From Nemophila menziesii (taxonomy: Eukaryota; Streptophyta; Magnoliopsida; Boraginales; Hydrophyllaceae): 64,000 nt of DNA. Positions within the stretch are counted from its first letter, which is position 1. Each line of letters opens with the position of its first letter. The stretch spans positions 1,426,001-1,490,000 of the forward strand of contig JARWIR010000093.1 of the NCBI GenBank assembly GCA_029959085.1. Reading direction: 5' to 3'. Made by a program: the position numbers and the translations under genes. This document shows positions 58,065-64,000 of this stretch, in pieces. The notes beneath the pieces are model-generated. The model made no database searches. It saw nothing but the letters and a program-made list of their open reading frames with translations, and was not told where the DNA came from.

Positions 58065-61000
58065 TTTTCTTCCAAATAGTTTGATTAATGTTTATTAAGT
58101 TCATTATGAAAGCTATAATGGAAAGAATTAGTCCTTTATTAGCTAAACGTATTGGTCCCAACAAGAGCAACTTCTTTCTCTGATGGTCCACCATAATAAC
58201 ATTGCATTGGTAGAAGATGTGGGCCATCCAAGGAACAAAATCACAAGGAAGTGTGGCCTTATGCAGATGAAGTTTGGTATGAAAAAACAAACAAAAACTT
58301 GAGTTCGGGATTCATTGAGGAACAATCACCCAATTTGTGCCCTGCTATCTTGGGCTCAAATTATTATGTTAGCCATGCACACCAACACCATGCAGATTAT
58401 CTAGACCGGAGAATGCTTGGAGCCTTTTATACCCTATAGATGTATTCAAAAAGTAGACCCCCTTGTTGTATATATATTTGCGATGTGTATGGAGATATTA
58501 ACTCATACATGGATTTTGTGAAAGTGGTGTTTGGAAACCTACCCACTTTCATTGCCAAGGGTCACTATCTCGTACATCTTTTTGCAGATAATTTGATCTT
58601 GTTTGCAAAAGCGTCAGAAAACCCGACCGACTTAATTAACTTGGTTTCGCAAGTCTTCTCCAAAGAAGCAGGATATACAACAAGTATGGAGAAATCATTG
58701 ATTACCTTTTTGAGAAATGTACCTTAACAAAAAAAATAACTAGCTACCTGGAGCAAGAATTGTTTGAGAAAGTCTTTGGGAGCTTACATGGATACTCAAA
58801 TTTCTCGGGCGCCTCATAACGTTTTTTTCCAGAAATATCATGGAAACCACGATGAGCAAGTTGCCGAATTGGAAAGCACATAACCTATCTCTCACTACAC
58901 TGATTATACTTTCACTATCCATTCCGAGTGCAATTCTTACATATATAATGCATACAATAAAACTCGCATTGTATGTCTACAATGAGATCAGTCGCATTAT
59001 TTGTGAGTTTATTTGGGGTTCTTGGAAGAAACGCGAAAGATCATTGGGTGTCCTAGGATAAAATGTGTAGACAAAAATGGGAAGGATGACTAGGACTCGG
59101 AGAAGCAAAAAGTTACAACAAGGGGCTACTCGCCAAATTGGGATAGAAAATACTCCAAGCTGCATAGTTGTTGTGGGTTGCAGCCGTATAACAGAACTAC
59201 CTCTAGGAGAATTTTATAAATCGAGAATCTAAAGCTTCAGATTCGCGAATATGTAAAAAAAAAACTGGAAGTCGCATTGAGCTGGTCAATAGAGTAGATG
59301 AGATGAACAACGAGCATGGAATGTGGTATAACGGGTGATGTCTCCTCATTTGTGATGATTTAATATTAAGATGAGACATCATTTTTAGTGTTTTAGAAGT
59401 CTTTCTAGTCGATTTTCCCATGAAATATTACACTTTCCTATATCTAGTCTTGATTTAATGAATTATTATTTTTAGAGTATATTGGGTTTAATTATTTATT
59501 TAGTGTGAAGATTTAAAGATAAATATGGAGATTAATTAATTACCAAGTCAAAGACTAAGAGATAAGGAAAGAAGATAAGCATGGAAGTTGAAGATAAGGA
59601 AACAAAAGTTAAAGTATGAAAAGGAAAAGCTACCAAATAAATCTGAATTTCACCACCCACGACCTCAAATCAGCTTATATATCAAAATCGGTGAGAAATT
59701 TTGAAGAACGGTCAAGAGCAAAGTTAAAGATCTTTCAGAGACAATGAATTTCGATACTCATACGCGTTAAACTGATAAGAATTGAAGTTGTTAGGACCAA
59801 AACAAAAACGGGGCTGATCTCATATTTTAGGGTTACGAATTTGAGTTGGACTTGGAGTCCACTACTTTCCTTCTCCTTCAAGAAAACGAATTAGGGCTTC
59901 TCTACACCTATAAATACACCCTTATATCACTTGTAAATCATCCTTACCTCATAGTAATTAGTCCTCATCTTTCATTATTTCTTTTAGTTTATTTCCTTCA
60001 GGTATGAACTAATTTTCCCATAGCTTGGGTTTTGCATCATGTATAATCTATGAATTCTATTTTCTTTCTATCTAAGTTTCTTTGGGAATTATATGTTTTA
60101 ATCTGATACTAGCTGCTTACCTATATATTTGTTTATGTGTTTTGATTTATTGTGTGTTTTCCTTACGGTGCGCAACGTATAGGATTACCTTAATAGTAGT
60201 TAGATGATCACCTTAGCTGGGTGTCTAATTATTGAAACACCACATAACGTCTAGTTTCGATATTGGTCTTGACAACACTAATTCTAACTAGATAGTCATT
60301 AGGGTATATTTTAACCACTATCACCATGTTTGGAATTGATTGCTTAGGGCCTTGGTAGCGCTTGATAACCCTATTTAAACCAGCCTCGTGGTGTGTCTGT
60401 AGCCCCCTTAGTCGCTCTCCAGGTCTAAGAGAGGGAATTTAGAATCCTGACTAAGTATTTAAGAGCTAATTATCTCCCTTATTAACTAGAATTTGATAGA
60501 AAGAATTAGAAGGATTAGTGCATACTAGCAAAACCTAAGTTATACTTCTCATCTCATATTTCTTATCTTTTATTTTCTTGTCTTTAATTTTCATTAGTTA
60601 AATTAGTATTCTATCAATCGTTCCTATTTACTTTCTGTCTTTTTAATTAATTACTTTCTACTCGTACTATTTGTTCATCATAACGTGTAGCACACTAAGT
60701 CCCTGAGGACGAATTCAACTTATCATTAAAATTTGCATACGTCCTGTAATACTTGCAGTCCTGTTCTTGTCTAGGGTGAGAGTGCATTGTTTTCTGGCTT
60801 CTTTTTGTCTTATTTTTATCACACCCTAGGCGACACCAACGGGACACTTAAAGCCTCTCCATCTTTTCAGTTAAGTTGTCCTATATGTTTATAGTACCTA
60901 AACAAAAAAATTTAGACTTTAAATATAAAGTCATATGATCTCTTAAATGTCTAAAAAAAATATTTTTCTCATTTTATGTACGATGGAGGGAGGTTTCCAA

Positions 61001-61781
61001 TGACAAAAAAATATTCACACACGAGGCGTCATCGAATTAATAAGATGTGCAAGGTGCAGAACGACCCTTGAAACAATTGTACTTATCTTCATGGACTGTT
61101 GCAACTTGGAAGGTAAATGGGAGGCTGGATTGCATTGTCCGCAACCATAAAATTGGTGTACGAGCATGTTATGGAGGTCAATTTGTTGTCTGGTCAATCC
61201 TGGTGGAGCAACTTCTCCCAGCCACCATCTTGGTCAAAAGCGTGGAATTATGGATCATATTGGGAGAACTGATCTACCACATATGTCTGAAAGGAATTTG
61301 GTGTTATTCTGAACATATGGGGTGCAACAATTAAAGATAACAGAAATTCCAGCAGTTGTAAAGAATTTAGTTTATGAGTTTGTGTGGGCTTAGTCAAGGA
61401 GCGGGATAGAGGTCTAATCGTATAAACAACAAAAAAATACTCTTGTGAAATAGGTAAAGCCTTAATCTGGGGTGAAGTAAAAGAAATTGTTCCCATCTTT
61501 CTTGAGTAAAGATTGTGGTGTATTTTGAGATACATATGATTCTTTTATGTGGTTTTCCAGAGGCATGTGACATGATTTTGGGATTTCATTCCGAACTATC
61601 CGCACAACATTACAATCTTTTTTTGACAATTGAACATGGTTATAAGACTGTGTTTATTGAGACAGACTCGCTAAAACTACACGTGTTAGTGAAAAATGTT
61701 AAATTTTTTGAGAGAATATATGATACGCTACTCGCGTCTTGCAAGGGCCATTCGAGCCTCACCATATATATTGATAAATGA
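58065..61781 (+). pseudogene. Decayed LINE ORF2 interrupted by solo LTR copy B
   Basis: In several frames: MKAIMERISPLLAKRIGPNK at about 58105-58165 (RT start), LFADNLILFAKASENPTDLI at about 58575-58640 (FADD block with an Asn change), NWKAHNLSL and EISRIICEFIWGSWKKRE at about 58870-59030, and EAKSYNKGLLAKLG at 59100-59140. After the LTR at 59336-60838: zinc-finger residues MCKVQNDP/RCARCRTTLETIVL at about 61045, then RNase H residues HGYKTVFIETDSLKLHVLVK at about 61640-61700, ending at about 61781. Dense stops and shifts indicate age. Confidence 0.75.
59336..60838 (+). mobile_element. Solo LTR, copy B
   Basis: 1503 bp starting TGATGTCTCCTCATTTGTGA and ending CTAGGCGACACCA, with the 5-bp duplication ACGGG at 59331-59335 and 60839-60843. 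It is the same family and orientation as copy A at 51565-53093, with small indels. It splits the decayed LINE. Confidence 0.9.
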
Positions 61782-62877
61782 ATGTGAGTGGAGATTGATG
61801 TGCTACTCGTGTCTGTTTACTGATCAACCAAACGGTCTACATCAACATATTATTAGAGATAAAAGTAGATAATCTTACTCAAAATTATACCCCTTATCAA
61901 AGATTATCAAAGATTAGTAAGTTATTTCTTACTACCTATTTCGTATCAAATGTATAATACAAAAATATATTTGCATCTTTTTAATATGTAAGACGTCAAC
62001 AACAATCTGCCTACTATGTACCATAGATTTACTGCTAAATCCTTTTCTTTTAAATTATTTTCTTTTAATACATGGGTATCCGGGTTAGATTTCGCGTACC
62101 ACGGCTAAATCTATGAAAAATATACACGTCTTTTCATGTATATTTCCAATTAAATCTGAATTAGATTACCCATGTTAAGGGAGAAGATTTAAATCTCATA
62201 TCTTTTATTTTAATTCCTTTAAAGATTAAAGAAATATGAAGGCTCAAAGCTCTAGCCATTACTGCTAAATCCTTGCTTCATAGGCTAGTGTACCAATGAA
62301 TTATTTACCAAAAAAAAAAAAGGAAAGTTGTACTATAATAATTCATTGCTCGACCATCATTAGCAATTAGCATGAATACTTCGTGCATTTAATAAAAAGA
62401 TAAATTTAACCTTTTTGCAATTAAAAATATTTACTAATTTGTGATGAGAGAATAATCAATTATTTTATTGTTAAAGTGGAGCCCGTAATAATACTGACAA
62501 GCTGAATTGTGCTGGCCTCCAGACCAGCAAAAGCATTTGGAAAATCTTAACGGCTCTATGTATCGTAACATGCGGTGCTATTGAAATAAATGACCGTTGT
62601 AGACTCCCCCACCCCCAACCCCACCCACCCCACCTCAACTCATTTAAGTTTTTAAAATCATTTATAGCCGTTAACTCCTCGTATTTAAACATAGTAGTTC
62701 TCTCAACTATCACAGAATAAGAAACAGACACAAGAGTCTGTGTCAGGAAAGCTAGATCTGTCCACAACAACCATTTAAGGTGGTCTTTTCTTTATGTTTT
62801 TTAATTACTTCAATTCTGTTACATTTATGTTTAATTTCTTCTACTCACTTTCTGTTGTGTTTATTTTTTAGTACACC
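61782..62877. promoter_or_regulatory. Upstream region of the patellin gene
   Basis: No coding sequence seen. A C-rich tract at 62606-62634 (G-rich on the minus strand) lies about 245 bp before the start codon. TTTTTTAG just before TACACCATG at 62870 could be the acceptor of a leader intron whose donor (AAGGTGGTC) would be near 62780. No clear TATA box could be fixed. Confidence 0.4.
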
Positions 62878-64000
62878 ATGACTGTTGAAGTACAAACAGA
62901 GGCTACCCAAATGGCGGAGGAGCTTGTTGTTTTACATCAAGAGAAGGAAGAAAAAGCTATAGAAATGAAGGATTCTGATGATGAATCCACACTCCCAAAA
63001 ACAGTTGAGAAAAGCTCTTCATATAGAGAAGAAAGCAATTTTCTCTCTGATCTAAAGGAAAATGAGAAAAAGGCTTTGAATGAGCTCAAATCCAAGGTTG
63101 AGCAAGCCATTCTCGATAACACTCTTTTCATCGAGGAAGAAGTTGATGAAGATATCTCTATCTGGGGTGTACCATTGTTACCTAGCAAAGGAGAAGACAG
63201 AACAAACGTAATACTCTTGAAATTCTTAAGAGCAAGAGATTTCAAACCCAATGAAGCATTCGAGATGCTGAAAAAGACCCTTCAATGGAGGAAAGAATTC
63301 AAAATCGATTCAATCTTTGAAGAAGATTTAGGAGGTGATCTGGATTCAGCTACTTACATGAGTGGTATAGATCGTGAAGGTCATCCAATTTGCTACAACA
63401 TTTTTGGGATCTTGGATAATGAAGAGGTGTGTAAGAAGAGTTTCGGAACTGAAGAAAAGAGGGTCAAGTTCTTGAGATGGAGAGTTCAGCTTATGGAGAA
63501 AGGTATTCAAAAGCTCGATTTTAAACCAAGTGGTGTTAATTCATTGCTTCAGATTAACGATTTAAAGAACTCACCTGGACCTTCTAAGAAAGATGTTCGT
63601 GTTGCTACTAAACAAGTTGTTGCTCTTCTCCAGGATAATTACCCAGAATTTGTCGCTAAAAATGTAAGTTTTTTATTTTTAATATCTGCAATTATTTATA
63701 TTGATAATTGTTCAAAAAAACCAACGCAGATTTTCATCAATGTGCCATTCTGGTATTATGCATTTCAATCACTATTATCTCCATTCTTAACTGCAAGAAC
63801 CAAAAGCAAATTTGTCTTTGCTCGTCCAGCTAAAGTAACTGAGACTTTGCTTAAGTAAGTAAAATACATACATACTAAATATAGTATAGCTTTAATGAGT
63901 GCTAACTAATTATTGTTGAACAAACAGGTACATTCCCATCAATGAGATTCCAGTTCAGTACGGTGGCATGAAAAGGGAGAAAGATTTCGAGTTTTGTGGT
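62878..64000 (+). CDS. PATL4: Patellin-type SEC14 phosphoinositide-binding protein, 5' part
   Basis: Exons 62878-63663, 63730-63854 and 63928 to beyond the window, with GT-AG borders and consistent phase. The first about 90 residues are acidic and Lys/Glu-rich, as in patellins. WGVPLLPSKGEDRTNVILLK leads into the CRAL-TRIO N region (FLRARDFKPNEAFEM, WRKEFKIDS). The SEC14 lipid-binding domain follows (MSGIDREGHPICYNIFG, DNYPEFVAKN, IFINVPFWYYAFQ, TKSKFVFA) to IPVQYGGM. The GOLD domain expected at the C-terminus lies outside. Patellins bind phosphoinositides and act in membrane trafficking and cell-plate formation; that is family knowledge. The PATL4 label rests mainly on the neighbouring bHLH52-like and Toprim genes; it could be another patellin. 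It looks functional as far as seen. Confidence 0.88.

Noticed and set aside
62471..62770. Minus-strand open frame upstream of patellin
   Set aside because: Produced by the C-rich tract and leader of the patellin gene; no domain.

Overview
The window is nuclear DNA from a eudicot plant. It is AT-rich, its genes have short GT-AG introns, and it holds several plant-type transposon superfamilies. I cannot name the species. Only three host genes look intact: a bHLH transcription factor (25184-26063, minus strand), a ten-exon Toprim/primase-like organellar protein related to TWINKLE (34813-36600, plus), and the 5' part of a patellin-type SEC14 gene (62878 to the right edge, plus). From memory, Arabidopsis has the same three families side by side at At1g30660-At1g30690 (Toprim protein, bHLH52, TWINKLE, PATL4). 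The window is therefore probably a conserved gene block stretched by transposons. A decayed second copy of the bHLH gene, promoter included, lies at 17728-18311.

Left part, 1-17225. A decayed CACTA (En/Spm-type) element ends at 7068 and is interrupted by two non-autonomous elements with related ends (1737-3043 and 4101-5455), which look Mutator-like. Next is a 7.1-kb Mutator-like element (MULE, 7183-14279, perfect 9-bp target duplication). It carries a MuDR-type transposase gene on the plus strand and a convergent DUF1985-like accessory gene on the minus strand. A 2.9-kb internally deleted relative (14301-17216) follows after 21 bp. Both copies carry clusters of a 20-bp palindrome, AAACATGGAATTCCATGTTT, mostly in introns and leaders. 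This is the most unusual structure in the window.

Middle part, 17226-38574. It holds the bHLH gene and its pseudocopy, LINE remnants on the minus strand, a 1.58-kb solo LTR with target duplications (22451-24032), and the Toprim gene.

Right part, 38575-62877. A young 5'-truncated LINE (38575-39661) abuts a decayed hAT element that hosts a deep nest. A solo LTR (40639-50244) contains a non-autonomous hAT (42078-50097), which contains a nearly full-length LINE (42370-49805), which contains another solo LTR (46326-47851). Each insertion of this nest has its own target duplication. Two further solo LTRs of one family (51565-53093 and 59336-60838), a MULE-like element carrying a LINE-derived zinc-finger fragment (56477-57694), a 181-bp hairpin MITE (57734-57914) and a decayed LINE (58065-61781) fill the space before the patellin gene.

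I saw no rRNA, tRNA or CRISPR. All boundaries were read by eye; exon ends follow splice consensus and reading frame and are not confirmed by transcripts.
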